From a virus, in IMG/VR virus record IMGVR_UViG_3300032753_000066, positions 1-42,836 of that record: DNA of 42,836 nt; one strand, written 5' to 3'. Position 1 is the first letter of the stretch; every line of letters starts with the position of its first letter. The position numbers and the translations under genes are program-made. This document shows positions 26,668 to 35,485 of this stretch, in pieces. Below the pieces are notes generated by a model. It was not told the origin of the DNA and searched no databases. It worked only from the letters and a program-made list of their open reading frames with translations.

Positions 26668-29405
26668 TATTTTATCTTTGTTAAATCTACTGCTAAAGAA
26701 CCAAATACATTATCCATATTTATTTTTTTATCTTTATTTATGGAATTTATATTTACTTCATTAATTTTACCCTTTAGTATTGTTTCATCCCCCTTATCAT
26801 CTATAGCAGTTAATACTGAAATAGCATTCTTTAAACTACCTGCTCTTATTACATCGCTATGTATTTCTTTTTTAGAAGGAGTAAAATGCGTATAATGTGA
26901 TTGTGCTTTATCATTTATCTTATTTATATCATAATATACCATAGTAAATGGTTTGCCATATATTATATTTTTTGTTTCTTGTCCTTTGCTGTCCTTTTCC
27001 AATCTTGATAAATCTATTAAACCAACATAAACTATATCACCAATTTTATTAGTTTTGATATAATTATTGCCAGCAGTTATTTTGCCACCATATGTTTCCG
27101 CTATGGATTCATTATTGTACTGCCATTTTAACAAAATTTTATTGTCCTTTTTCATCATAATTTGCCCAACAATTAATTTATGTTTGTCTTTTAACAGATT
27201 ATCTTTGTTATCTTTAAATTTAAAAGTTACGTTTATAGCTATAAATGAGCCAACATCTGAGCCTTTTGTTTCAGATATTTTATATATTTCTGCCCATTTA
27301 ACTTTAGTGTTAGCATCTAAAGTAGTTGCTGCACCAGGTTGTTGTGGTTTAACATCTGGTTCATGTTCTGTATTACCAACTAAGCCAAAATATTTATTTA
27401 ATAATTTTGATCTATTTTTTTCATAACTTTTTAAAGTATTTTCATCAATCATATTGCGAATAAATTCTAATAAAACATTACCAGATGTTGGCTTGCCATC
27501 AGTTCTATTTATTGCGCCAGCATTAAATATTTTTCTATATTTTGTATTTTCAATTAAATCACTTATTTTATCCGTAAAATTATTAAATACTCTTATATTA
27601 GCCCATGGTCCATTTGGTCCAATTTCTGGTGAGTAAGAAGGTGCTTCACCATCGCCAATATATTTATATTCTCTAAATGTTTGCGGACTAACTCTACCAC
27701 CTGGTCTATTAGATGGTATATTTTTAGTAGCATAACATCTATAAGCTTTACCAAATAAATCAGATATTCTTAATATAGGATCTTTTGTATTATCATTTTT
27801 AATTTTTTCTCTGAGTTCATCATCTGTAAGTGGTTTTGTATTTTTATCAATATCCGCAGCTACTTTATTAGCTTGATCCATATTTAATCTCCATTCATTC
27901 TCTTCTCCCTTTTTAAAATTATTAGACCAAGCTACTTGAACTTTATCACCAGTTTTTTCTTGTTTAGGTTGAGCTTCATTCTGTGTGTTATCTTGCGCAG
28001 GTTGAGTTTCGTCCTGTGAATTTTCATCCTCATATATTTTGCCATATTTTGCATAAAAAGAGAAATTAGTATTTTCAGTAGTTGCTTTATTTTTAACTTT
28101 TTTAGAGGTATTAAAGTCACCTTTTGGCTCTTGTGTTTTTAATAAAGTATAGCATATAGATAATGTTTCTTTTAATAATTTAATAGTTAAATTATAAAAT
28201 TCCTCTTGTTCTGCTGTTGCCGGCTCTGCTGTTATTTCTTGCTTCTTTATTTCAGGTTTATCAGTAGTAACTAAGCCAGTTTCTTTACTTTTATCAGTGG
28301 TAACCAATCCAGTTTCTTGATTTAAAGCAATTTCTTTATTTTTGTTTGTAGTAGTTAGACCAGTTTCCTGTTTAGCTGGTGCAGGATATTTTTTGCCTAC
28401 ACTAGCGCCTTGTTCTTTATCTTCTGTTATAAAATGAGAATATTTTAAAAATAAATAACTAGCGTTGACATTACCAGTTGGCGCATTAGATGTGGTTTTA
28501 TTTTTACTATCATACATATTTACCATTTTGGTATAAGTTTGCCCAAATACATTTACAAATTGTTCTATTTGTTTGAAAATAGGATTAGTTTTTTCATAAT
28601 TTATAAATTCAGATGAGTTTAGTGGTATAATTAATCTAGAAAAAAGTGATACAGCTTTAGCAGCATTATTAAATATCATATCTTCTTGAATTAATTGATC
28701 ATAAGTAAGTGGTTTACCAACAGTAGATTTATTGACCATTAATTGTTGCCCAAACTTAACTATTTCAACTTTGTCATTTGATTCGGATAATTCTTTTATA
28801 TTTGAAAGATGTGGCTTAATGTTTCTCAAACCTTTAAATAATTTAGATAAAATTATTTTTTCAATATCTTTTTTTTCTGCATCTTCTTTATCTTCAGATT
28901 CTGATCCTTTCGTAAGTTCTTCTTTTAATGCTTCTAATTCTGACTTAAATTTTTCAAGTTGAGAGATTAATGTATCTCTATCTCCTTTACCGTAATCAGC
29001 ATCAGCTGGTGATGCTTTTATGTACTTTATCGCAAGAGTTATTAATCCATCATCATTTGGTTTATCTAAAAGTTGGTTAATTTTATCTAATTCATTAACA
29101 TCACTCATAACAGTGGTGTAAATCTCTTCCAAAAGAGCCTTAGTTATTATAGCTCTCGCTTTTTCTTGCTCCTCTTTCTTAATTGTGGAAAATAACAATT
29201 TATTTAATTCATCTTCAATTTCTTTTGCAATCGGTTCAACTTTTTTATAATTGATTTCTACTTTTGCTTTTCTTATAATAGAGTTTACTAATCTACCTAA
29301 TAAAGACCCACCAAAGGTAATATCATTTGTAAAAGTTGATTCATTTATTTGTGTTTCCTTATTTATAGTTGATAAAAATATATCTCTTGTAGTTAAATAT
29401 CTCAT
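26667..29405 (-). CDS. Large charged structural or head-internal protein
   Basis: 912 residues, not recognised. Seen: N-terminus MRYLTTRDIFLSTINKETQ followed by INE|S, a weaker tag match with a site fitting the T4 prohead protease rule [LI]-x-E|[AGS]; a Lys/Glu-rich helical region (50-330); a low-complexity repeat of ETGLVTTDK units (about 344-381); an acidic Gln/Asn/Thr linker (about 450-500); and a C-terminal alpha-beta half with PNGPWANIRVFNNFTDKI (about 598). It overlaps the next tagged gene by 1 nt. Candidate roles are an injected or head-core protein; this is inference. TAATATATA lies 22 nt before the start. Confidence 0.75.
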   Translation of the reverse strand: MRYLTTRDIFLSTINKETQINESTFTNDITFGGSLLGRLVNSIIRKAKVEINYKKVEPIAKEIEDELNKLLFSTIKKEEQEKARAIITKALLEEIYTTVMSDVNELDKINQLLDKPNDDGLITLAIKYIKASPADADYGKGDRDTLISQLEKFKSELEALKEELTKGSESEDKEDAEKKDIEKIILSKLFKGLRNIKPHLSNIKELSESNDKVEIVKFGQQLMVNKSTVGKPLTYDQLIQEDMIFNNAAKAVSLFSRLIIPLNSSEFINYEKTNPIFKQIEQFVNVFGQTYTKMVNMYDSKNKTTSNAPTGNVNASYLFLKYSHFITEDKEQGASVGKKYPAPAKQETGLTTTNKNKEIALNQETGLVTTDKSKETGLVTTDKPEIKKQEITAEPATAEQEEFYNLTIKLLKETLSICYTLLKTQEPKGDFNTSKKVKNKATTENTNFSFYAKYGKIYEDENSQDETQPAQDNTQNEAQPKQEKTGDKVQVAWSNNFKKGEENEWRLNMDQANKVAADIDKNTKPLTDDELREKIKNDNTKDPILRISDLFGKAYRCYATKNIPSNRPGGRVSPQTFREYKYIGDGEAPSYSPEIGPNGPWANIRVFNNFTDKISDLIENTKYRKIFNAGAINRTDGKPTSGNVLLEFIRNMIDENTLKSYEKNRSKLLNKYFGLVGNTEHEPDVKPQQPGAATTLDANTKVKWAEIYKISETKGSDVGSFIAINVTFKFKDNKDNLLKDKHKLIVGQIMMKKDNKILLKWQYNNESIAETYGGKITAGNNYIKTNKIGDIVYVGLIDLSRLEKDSKGQETKNIIYGKPFTMVYYDINKINDKAQSHYTHFTPSKKEIHSDVIRAGSLKNAISVLTAIDDKGDETILKGKINEVNINSINKDKKINMDNVFGSLAVDLTKIK
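28262..28372 (-). repeat. Short tandem repeat encoding ETGLVTTDK units
   Basis: Four in-frame copies of E-T-G-L-[TV]-T-T-[DN]-K, some separated by spacers, inside the 912-residue protein. The DNA copies share CCAGTTTCTT on the plus strand. Probably a flexible linker that expands and contracts by slippage. Confidence 0.75.
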
Positions 29406-29525
29406 TAAAAAATATTATATTTTAGGTATATATTAATTAATCAAACCTTATTTTCAAAAAACCAAGAAATGAAAATAATGCTAAAATAAAATTGAATATA
29501 TAACGTATTAATAAAAATATTTATT

Positions 29526-29810
29526 ATGAGATTCAAAGAACTTAGAGTAGGAGAAAGGGTTATCACTAAACCTACTGATATAAATAAAGAATTAACCAAA
29601 TTTAATCTACAATGGTTAATTGACTCTGAAATAGAGGATGCAGAAGTAGAAATCAAAAATAACACACTAATCTGGAATGACGGTAAATTTATTACTGGGC
29701 ACTGGCAATATGGCATCTGGAAAGATGGACAATTTAGGGGCACATGGGAAAACGGCATTTGGGAAAAGGGCAATTTTGACGGTAAATGGAGGTCCGGTAT
29801 TAAGAAGTAA
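29526..29810 (+). CDS. Small W/G-repeat (MORN-like) protein
   Basis: 94 residues. Seen: an N-terminal segment with RFKELRVGERVITKPTDINK and a C-terminal run of about five short repeats of the form G-x-[WF]-x-x-G-x-W (IWNDGKF, GHWQYGIWKDGQF, GTWENGIWEKGNF, GKWRSG), similar to MORN repeats, which form a beta-hairpin ladder. Such repeats occur in phage structural or accessory proteins, but the role is unknown. It lies divergent from the 912-residue gene, and the next + strand start follows after 37 nt. Confidence 0.75.
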   Translation: MRFKELRVGERVITKPTDINKELTKFNLQWLIDSEIEDAEVEIKNNTLIWNDGKFITGHWQYGIWKDGQFRGTWENGIWEKGNFDGKWRSGIKK

Positions 29811-29847
29811 CAATCCATAATTGGATATAAAAAATAACATTTCTTTT

Positions 29848-30312
29848 ATGAAAAAGAAAAGAGTAAGAGTAATAACAAAGGTTCGTGACACATCTATTGT
29901 TATTTACAGCTCAGATAGAATTAGAGTAAATAAAGAATTAAACGGCGAATTATTTTTTGAAATTGACAATGAATTAACAACAGATTTAGCAGAAGCAATA
30001 GCAATTATACTAAACAAAGGAATTAATGATAATAAATTTTGGCAAACAGATTTTAATATTAACACACAAAATATATCCCCAGATAAAACATTATATTGGA
30101 TGTCTGGTGGTGATAGAGAATGGATTACAAAACCACATTATATAAAATCATGGTCAGATGTATATTTAACATTCCAGGAAGAATATGGTCTATTTGTCAT
30201 AGACACAATCAACAAATCTAAAACATTTGGAGATATTAAAAATGAATTTTTGAAAAAATTAAACCTACCAACTCTATATGAATTTTCTTTAGAAAAAGGT
30301 TATGTAAAATAA
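29848..30312 (+). CDS. Hypothetical protein
   Basis: 154 residues from ATG 29848; an in-frame TTG lies 27 nt upstream but has no better context. Seen: a basic start (MKKKRVRVITKVRDTSIVIY), a beta-rich first half, and an aromatic segment with LYWMSGGDREWITKPHYIKS (about 85-104). It ends with a helical C-terminus. No family recognised and no signal or membrane segment. It is followed at once by a strong terminator. Confidence 0.7.
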   Translation: MKKKRVRVITKVRDTSIVIYSSDRIRVNKELNGELFFEIDNELTTDLAEAIAIILNKGINDNKFWQTDFNINTQNISPDKTLYWMSGGDREWITKPHYIKSWSDVYLTFQEEYGLFVIDTINKSKTFGDIKNEFLKKLNLPTLYEFSLEKGYVK

Positions 30313-30313
30313 T

Positions 30314-30347
30314 AAAAAGCCCTGCTTAATATTAAGCAGGGCTTTTT
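30314..30347. terminator. Strong bidirectional terminator
   Basis: Perfect 34-bp palindrome with 17-bp arms (AAAAAGCCCTGCTTAAT and its complement). The right T-run continues directly into the TAATATATA motif of the next gene. Confidence 0.92.
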
Positions 30348-30355
30348 AATATATA
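30347..30355 (+). promoter_or_regulatory. TAATATATA motif, 5 nt before start 30361
   Basis: TAATATATA followed by CTATT and ATG. The 12 nt TAATATATACTAT-type context matches that before 7274. It starts in the last base of the terminator's T-run, so one gene's end and the next gene's start signal are fused. Confidence 0.55.
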
Positions 30356-30360
30356 CTATT

Positions 30361-30633
30361 ATGGAAAATAAAACTATTTGTAGTAATCCTTGGTGTAAAG
30401 GCACATTTACTTATACAGGCGATATAATACCAAGACAATGCCCTAAATGTCATGGGTTTAACACTCAAGTTTCAGGCGGAGTATCATGGGCTACTAAAGA
30501 ATATACAGAACCAAAAGATGATGGACAAGCACATGAAATATCTATAAATATTTCAACTGGTGGTCAAAGAAATACTTCTTCTGTTGGTGGCGCACTTGGG
30601 CAATTTTTAAGAGATTTATTAAAAAGAAAATAA
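30361..30633 (+). CDS. Small zinc-ribbon protein
   Basis: 90 residues. Seen: a zinc ribbon with CSNPWC (residues 7-12, C-x4-C) and CPKCHG (about 28-33, C-x2-C); a Gly/Ser/Thr-rich linker; and a short basic C-terminal helix, GALGQFLRDLLKRK. Nucleic-acid or protein binding is plausible for such a ribbon; no specific family is claimed. Followed after 5 nt by the HAD-like gene on the same strand. Confidence 0.75.
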   Translation: MENKTICSNPWCKGTFTYTGDIIPRQCPKCHGFNTQVSGGVSWATKEYTEPKDDGQAHEISINISTGGQRNTSSVGGALGQFLRDLLKRK

Positions 30634-30638
30634 TATAA

Positions 30639-31484
30639 ATGATAGGACATATATTTGATATTGATGTTTTGTTAAAAACAGATTCAAGACCTTGGATAGT
30701 AAATAAATTTAAACCAAATGAACCTTTACTTAAAATAAGTAAAGCAGATTATAATTTGTTTAAAAATGGTGTTTATAAAAATCAAGGTAATAAAATTGAA
30801 TATAATGATAAAACATTTTGGTTACCAACTGATTTATTCAATAAATTAAAAGTTATTGCTAAAAATCAAAAAATTGGTATGAATGATTTAGCTATTTCTT
30901 TACAGGAGTTTTTAAATCAAGAAATAGTGGAAAATACCAATTACCAAATTAATTATGATATTATATCGCATTTAAAAAATAAAAATGAAGATATTTATTT
31001 AATATGTTCTAATAATACAGAAAGGACATTTAAAATATTAGTAGATAAATTAATTGAAAAATTAAAAGAAGAAGGTATTGGTATTAAGAAATTTTATTAT
31101 ATTAATGATACTTTTTATAACGTAAGTACAGATGAAATTGTTTATAAAAAGTCAAAAATTTGTTTACAGCATTTAGTAGGATACGAAATTGAGAATGATA
31201 AATTTGTTGATAAGGAAATAACTAAGTATTCTAAATTATATTTCTATGATGATGATTTTGATACTTTAAAAATGGCAGACGAAATTAATTCATTTTTAAA
31301 ATATATTTTATCTAAAACTCCTACTGGATTAAAAGAAGTTATTAGACAAAATGTTAAGGATGATAAGGCTGAATTTTTTGTAAATAAGATAACAAATAAT
31401 AAATTTAATAAATTTACTACAAGTGATGTAAAATTAAGTTTATCTAATATTATAAAGTTTGAAAATTTTAAATGGAAAAAATGA
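30639..31484 (+). CDS. HAD-superfamily-like protein
   Basis: 281 residues. Seen: MIGHIFDIDVLL at the N-terminus, fitting HAD motif I (D7-x-D9); a possible motif II in DIYLICSNNTERT (about 118-130, Ser/Thr after a strand); and an acidic pair in KLYFYDDDFDTLKMADEI (about 205-222) as motif IV. A ~60-residue helical cap region lies between motifs I and II. HAD proteins of this kind transfer phosphate; substrate unknown. The stop overlaps the next start (ATGA at 31481), coupling it to the tagged acetyltransferase. The HAD assignment is moderate because motif III is not clear. Confidence 0.6.
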   Translation: MIGHIFDIDVLLKTDSRPWIVNKFKPNEPLLKISKADYNLFKNGVYKNQGNKIEYNDKTFWLPTDLFNKLKVIAKNQKIGMNDLAISLQEFLNQEIVENTNYQINYDIISHLKNKNEDIYLICSNNTERTFKILVDKLIEKLKEEGIGIKKFYYINDTFYNVSTDEIVYKKSKICLQHLVGYEIENDKFVDKEITKYSKLYFYDDDFDTLKMADEINSFLKYILSKTPTGLKEVIRQNVKDDKAEFFVNKITNNKFNKFTTSDVKLSLSNIIKFENFKWKK

Positions 31485-31921
31485 AATGGTTAATTACATT
31501 TGAATCTTTTAAAATTAATTTACAAGATATAAACATAATTGAAAGAGATAAAGTTGGTAAATATAAAATGCCATCTTATGATAAAGTTTTGATTTGTAAA
31601 TATAATAATTTAGAAATAGCAAGACTTGAATATACAGTTTTTACCAAAATTCCTTTTACAAAAGAATTTATAGATAAATATAATACCGAAATTTATATTA
31701 GCTATTTAGAAACAGATGAAGATTATCAAAAAAATGGTTTAGCAAATTTATTATTGAAAACATTAATAGAAAAATCAAAATCTATGAACATTGATGTCAT
31801 AACTTTAAAATATGATTTATTTGTAGAAAATCCAGAATGGTTAATTAAACAATATGAAAAAGTTGGTTTCAAAATATTAAGAGGAAATAAAATGTATTTA
31901 GAAATAAAAAAACCGCTTTAA
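31481..31921 (+). CDS. GNAT acetyltransferase with capsid-tag-like N-terminus
   Basis: 146 residues from ATG 31481. An upstream in-frame ATG (31472) would only add three residues; the ATGA overlap with the previous stop and the exact tag MKWLITFESF favour 31481. Seen: a GNAT core with ISYLETDEDYQKNGLANLLL (about 83-102, acetyl-CoA-binding motif A, with Q/K-x-G-L-A in place of the usual R/Q-x-x-G-x-G/A) and the terminal NPEWLIKQYEKVGFKIL (about 123-139, motif B). It probably acetylates an amine on a protein or small molecule. With the tag, an injected host-modifying enzyme is a testable idea. Fold assignment good; substrate unknown. Confidence 0.7.
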   Translation: MKWLITFESFKINLQDINIIERDKVGKYKMPSYDKVLICKYNNLEIARLEYTVFTKIPFTKEFIDKYNTEIYISYLETDEDYQKNGLANLLLKTLIEKSKSMNIDVITLKYDLFVENPEWLIKQYEKVGFKILRGNKMYLEIKKPL

Positions 31922-31934
31922 AAGCGGTTTTTTT
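31906..31934. terminator. Bidirectional terminator overlapping the acetyltransferase stop
   Basis: Arms AAAAAAACCGCTTT (31906-31919) and 31921-31934 around a single A. It separates the converging acetyltransferase and DUF5824-like genes; the last codons of the former lie inside the left arm. Confidence 0.9.
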
Positions 31935-31943
31935 ATTAAATAA

Positions 31944-32360
31944 TTATTTTTTCTTTTTCTTTCTTTTTTTCGCTTTACTTGCCTGTGCCCACAATTTTGC
32001 ATCTGCTTTTCTTGCACCACCTGAACCAGTAATAAATGAATTTACACGACCCATGCCCCACTGATGTTGCGCAACACCTGGTCTGTGCCCAGCATTCCAC
32101 GCTTGCATACCTTTAGAAAATACTTTTCTTAAAATTCCCATAGGAATACCAGATGCTTTTGCTTTTTTACGAAGTGCTTCTGTTACACCAGATTTTTTTG
32201 CTTCATCAACTTTATATTCATCATCATATAAATCATCTAATTCAGAAATTTCATCTGACAATAATTCATTTATACCATCTTCGGTTAATTCTAAATCTTC
32301 CTCTGTTAAATATTGAGAGAAATCTTCATGTAATTCATTAAAGTTTAAAAGGTGTTTCAT
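31944..32360 (-). CDS. DUF5824-like basic protein with capsid-tag-like N-terminus
   Basis: 138 residues. Seen: N-terminus MKHLLNFNELHEDF (tag match); an acidic middle (about 20-50); then the block SGIPMGILRKVFSKGMQAWNAGHRPG with QHQWGMGRVNSFITGSGGARKADAKLW (about 68-125), which I recognise as the DUF5824 pattern found in phages and giant viruses; and a poly-Lys end (KKRKKKKK). The basic tail suggests DNA binding. With the tag, an internal head protein that condenses or coats DNA is inferred. It sits 3 nt after the equally basic DUF5872-like gene. Confidence 0.75.
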   Translation of the reverse strand: MKHLLNFNELHEDFSQYLTEEDLELTEDGINELLSDEISELDDLYDDEYKVDEAKKSGVTEALRKKAKASGIPMGILRKVFSKGMQAWNAGHRPGVAQHQWGMGRVNSFITGSGGARKADAKLWAQASKAKKRKKKKK

Positions 32361-32363
32361 ATT

Positions 32364-32633
32364 TTATTTTTCTTTTTTGCCAAACATTTTTTGATATGCT
32401 TTGGTTGCTGCGGATTTTTTAGTTTTTACTCTTTTGCCTTTGCCACCCTTTCCAGATGTATAATCAGCGTCCCAGTCTTTTTTATATTCTTTTTTGCCAC
32501 GAAATCTGTCTATCTCTTTTTTCATAGCTCCAGGATTTTTAGTTAAATATTTACCAGGAACTTTATGTCCCTTGTAATACTGTGCTTTTGCTTTTTCGAC
32601 CAAAAATTCTTCAAAATTAAAAATAATTTCCAT
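32364..32633 (-). CDS. DUF5872-like basic protein with capsid-tag-like N-terminus
   Basis: 89 residues. Seen: MEIIFNFEEFLVE (the shared tag without the second-position Lys); then YYKGHKVPGKYLTKNPGAMK (about 19-38); DWDADYTSGKGGKGKR (about 53-68); and KTKKSAATKAYQKMFG (about 70-85), the pattern of DUF5872 proteins known from giant viruses and large phages. About one third of residues are basic, suggesting DNA contact. It heads a two-gene unit with the DUF5824-like gene. TAATATATA lies 4 nt before the start. Biochemical function of the family is not known to me. Confidence 0.75.
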   Translation of the reverse strand: MEIIFNFEEFLVEKAKAQYYKGHKVPGKYLTKNPGAMKKEIDRFRGKKEYKKDWDADYTSGKGGKGKRVKTKKSAATKAYQKMFGKKEK

Positions 32634-32637
32634 TAAT

Positions 32638-32646
32638 TATATATTA
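32638..32646 (-). promoter_or_regulatory. TAATATATA motif, 4 nt before start 32633
   Basis: On the minus strand TAATATATA is followed by ATTA and ATG. Confidence 0.55.
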
Positions 32647-32649
32647 TTT

Positions 32650-33261
32650 TTAAGATTTATTTTTAAGATGTTTTAATAATAACTCATTCATTTTTCTAGA
32701 ATCTACTACCATATTATCATCTTTTTCATCCTGTTTAATATCTTCTTCTGCTTGACTTTGTACTTCATTAGCACCCATATCTTTTCTTATATCTTTATAA
32801 AATTTTTCTAAGTCAGATTTAACTGATGTATTAAATTTAATATTATCACGCATTTGTGTCATAGTTTGATTCATTACCTCATACATTCTAGCATTATTAT
32901 CACCATTATCAACTTGTCTCATCTGTGAGATAAAAGTTTTTCTTGTCATCTTAATTAAGAATAGTGTTTCTGCGTAGTTTAAAGCATCTTCTTTCACTTT
33001 ATTTTTGATATAAGAGTGTTGCTTTACACTTGGTAGATCACCCAAATATAAGTCTAATAATGAATTTAATACTTCTTCTGCTCTATCTTTCGATTCTATT
33101 ACATCCGCATTATAATCGTATATTTCTATTTCACCAAATTCAGGCAGGTCATCAACCTTAGCCAAATACATGTTTACATCTAGATCTTTATTATCTTCTT
33201 GAATTTTGTTAAATTCTTCCTGAAGATTGTTAATTTTGTCGTTTTTATCGTTCTTACTCAT
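32650..33261 (-). CDS. Acidic coiled-coil protein next to TerL, possible small terminase
   Basis: 203 residues. Seen: an Asn/Asp/Lys-rich N-terminal coiled coil (1-30); a helical core with LYLGDLPSVKQHSYIKNKVK (about 72-91) and ETLFLIKMTRKTFISQM; an acidic linker; and a final helix MNELLLKHLKNKS. A small, mostly helical protein divergently transcribed from TerL could be the small terminase subunit (T4 gp16 role), which binds DNA and regulates the motor, but no helix-turn-helix is evident, so this rests on position only. Confidence 0.7.
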   Translation of the reverse strand: MSKNDKNDKINNLQEEFNKIQEDNKDLDVNMYLAKVDDLPEFGEIEIYDYNADVIESKDRAEEVLNSLLDLYLGDLPSVKQHSYIKNKVKEDALNYAETLFLIKMTRKTFISQMRQVDNGDNNARMYEVMNQTMTQMRDNIKFNTSVKSDLEKFYKDIRKDMGANEVQSQAEEDIKQDEKDDNMVVDSRKMNELLLKHLKNKS

Positions 33262-33308
33262 AGGAACCTATATATTTTATTATATATATTAAAAAACATA
33301 TATTTCTT

Positions 33309-35474
33309 ATGGCGACAGCTAAAAAGCAGATACAAGAAGAAGAAAACAAGAAATTTGTTTTTACTAGTAAAAACATAGCCGAAATTACTGAACAAATTGG
33401 TGATGGTGTAGTAATTAAAAGATATCAAAATCCATGGTTTAAAAATGAAGTAGGTGTAAGAAGAGCTGGTATATCATTTGGTATAACAGCATGGGAATGG
33501 GAAGAATATTTCAAATGTGCAGAAAGTGTACAATATTTTGCAGAAAATTATTGTCAAATTAAAAGAGAAGATGGTTCTATTGGACCAATTAAATTAAGAG
33601 ATTATCAAAGAGATATTTTAGATCTTTATGAAAATAATCGTGTTATACTTTGTGCGAGTCGTCAAAGTGGGAAAACAATTAATGCGGCAATTACAATTTT
33701 GCATTTTATCACTTTTAATAATGATAAAAATGTAATGATTGTGGCAAATTTACGTGATACCACAATTGAAATTGTAGATAAAATTAAAAATATCTATATA
33801 AATTTACCATTCTTTTTAAAAGTTGGTATTAAAAATTGGAACCAAAAATCTATGGTTTGTGAAAATGGTTGCAAAATTAGAACAGCAGCAAGAAGTAAAG
33901 CACCAGCAATTGGGTTTACAATAGACTTTTTATATTTGGATGAATTTGCACACATACCTTCTAATATTATTGAGCCATATTATACTGCTGTATATCCAAT
34001 CGTTGCGGCGGTTAATAACTCAAAGATAATAATAACTTCAACTCCAAAAGGTATGAATTTATTTTATAAATTATTAACCGATGCAGAAAGAGATGAATCT
34101 GATCCACTAAGCACCAATTTTAAATCTATGAGAATTTATTGGTATGAGGTGCCGGGTAGATTTGTAACATATTTTCGTTTATACCCACAAAAATTATTTG
34201 AGTATGGTATAAATAAGGAAGATATATTTTTACAAGTTAAAGAAGCTTTTCCATATGCAAAAGTAGAGATGTCATATAACATAGATTTAGAAAAAGATGT
34301 TATTACTGTACATAATAAAAATCCAGAAGATGGAACTTTAACACCATCAGAAGAAGTTAAGAAATTTGTTTATGTTAAAGATGATAAACAATATTTTATA
34401 CAACAACTGGCATATGTGACAACATGGCAAGAAGAAACTACTAAAGAAATTGGTGGTGAAGATGCGTTTAACCAAGAATTTGCATTAAGGTTTGTAGATG
34501 GTTCACGCTCATTATTAAATGAAGCTTTAATTGATGATTTATTAAAAAATAAAAAAGAATATATTCATTATCCATCATATGAATTTGATAGAAGATTAAA
34601 ATTCAATTATGAAGATTTACAATTTGTTGGTGATACATCTATATATTCTCCATTAGATAGAAATAGAATAAAAGGTATATTTTCAATTGATATATCAGAA
34701 GGATTAGGTCAAGATTATTCTATAATAAATATGTTCAAAATAAAACCTAAACCATTAGAAGTTATACAAATGTATGGCAAAGAATATAGTTCTTTATCTG
34801 ATTTCTTTTGTTTAGAACAGTTTGGTATGTATAGATCTAACTTAGTTTCCGTAAGACAATTAGCAGAATTATTTTATGTATTAGCATTTGAATATTTTAA
34901 TCCTGAAAATTTTAAAGCAGTATTAGAATATAATACTTATGGTGGTCAATTTTTAGCAGAAATGCCACATTTATTTGATGGTAATAATCAATACGGTTCA
35001 AGTATATTCTATAGGTATAAACATAGAATAGATTCACCAGAAGAAAAGATTGGATTAAAATTAAATACTAATAAGGAAATATTAGTAAAGGATTATCAAG
35101 AAAATATGAATAAAAGAAATTTTATCATTAATAATACTACAAATATAAATGAAATTACAACTTTTATCAAACACGTAACTCCTTCTGGTAATATTAGATA
35201 TGCAGCGGATACCGGAAATGATGATACTGTAATGAGTATTGTAAATGCATCTAGTGTATTTTCTAAGTTTGCATTCAGAGAGATGGTAGAAGCAACAGCG
35301 CCTGAGTTGGTAGATTCAAATACATTAAAACATTTTAATGACATTCTTAAAAATCAGGAACAACCTGATTATGGTGATAATCAATATGATTATAAATCAG
35401 TTATGAATGCTGCTAGGCAGCAAAAATTTGTGAACCAATTTAAAAATATAGGAGGTAATAGTTGGTATAAATAA
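33309..35474 (+). CDS. terL: Terminase large subunit (T4 gp17 type)
   Basis: 721 residues, longer than T4 gp17 (610). Seen: an adenine/Q motif region RDYQRDILDLYENNRVILCA (about 98-116); Walker A SRQSGKT (about 117-123); Walker B FLYLDEF (D211, E212); a coupling-type motif ITSTPKGMN (about 243-251); and a C-terminal RNase H-like nuclease domain with FSIDISEG (about 459-466), AVLEYNTYGG (about 537) and AADTGNDD (about 634-641) carrying the acidic metal ligands. The enzyme pumps DNA into the prohead and cuts it. It lies divergent from the 203-residue gene and convergent to clpS, with a hairpin across both stops. Confidence 0.95.
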   Translation: MATAKKQIQEEENKKFVFTSKNIAEITEQIGDGVVIKRYQNPWFKNEVGVRRAGISFGITAWEWEEYFKCAESVQYFAENYCQIKREDGSIGPIKLRDYQRDILDLYENNRVILCASRQSGKTINAAITILHFITFNNDKNVMIVANLRDTTIEIVDKIKNIYINLPFFLKVGIKNWNQKSMVCENGCKIRTAARSKAPAIGFTIDFLYLDEFAHIPSNIIEPYYTAVYPIVAAVNNSKIIITSTPKGMNLFYKLLTDAERDESDPLSTNFKSMRIYWYEVPGRFVTYFRLYPQKLFEYGINKEDIFLQVKEAFPYAKVEMSYNIDLEKDVITVHNKNPEDGTLTPSEEVKKFVYVKDDKQYFIQQLAYVTTWQEETTKEIGGEDAFNQEFALRFVDGSRSLLNEALIDDLLKNKKEYIHYPSYEFDRRLKFNYEDLQFVGDTSIYSPLDRNRIKGIFSIDISEGLGQDYSIINMFKIKPKPLEVIQMYGKEYSSLSDFFCLEQFGMYRSNLVSVRQLAELFYVLAFEYFNPENFKAVLEYNTYGGQFLAEMPHLFDGNNQYGSSIFYRYKHRIDSPEEKIGLKLNTNKEILVKDYQENMNKRNFIINNTTNINEITTFIKHVTPSGNIRYAADTGNDDTVMSIVNASSVFSKFAFREMVEATAPELVDSNTLKHFNDILKNQEQPDYGDNQYDYKSVMNAARQQKFVNQFKNIGGNSWYK

Positions 35475-35485
35475 CCAACTATTAC
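35455..35485. terminator. 12-bp hairpin across the terL and clpS stops
   Basis: GTAATAGTTGGT (35455-35466) pairs with 35474-35485 around a 7-nt spacer ATAAATA. It spans the last codons and stop of terL and the last codons of clpS. There is no long U-tract, so it may be a weak terminator or RNA end-protector for the convergent pair. Confidence 0.6.

Noticed and set aside
29441-29891. Minus-strand ORFs over the W/G-repeat gene
   Set aside because: Pro/Ser/Phe-rich shadows of the W/G repeats; the plus strand has the recognisable protein.
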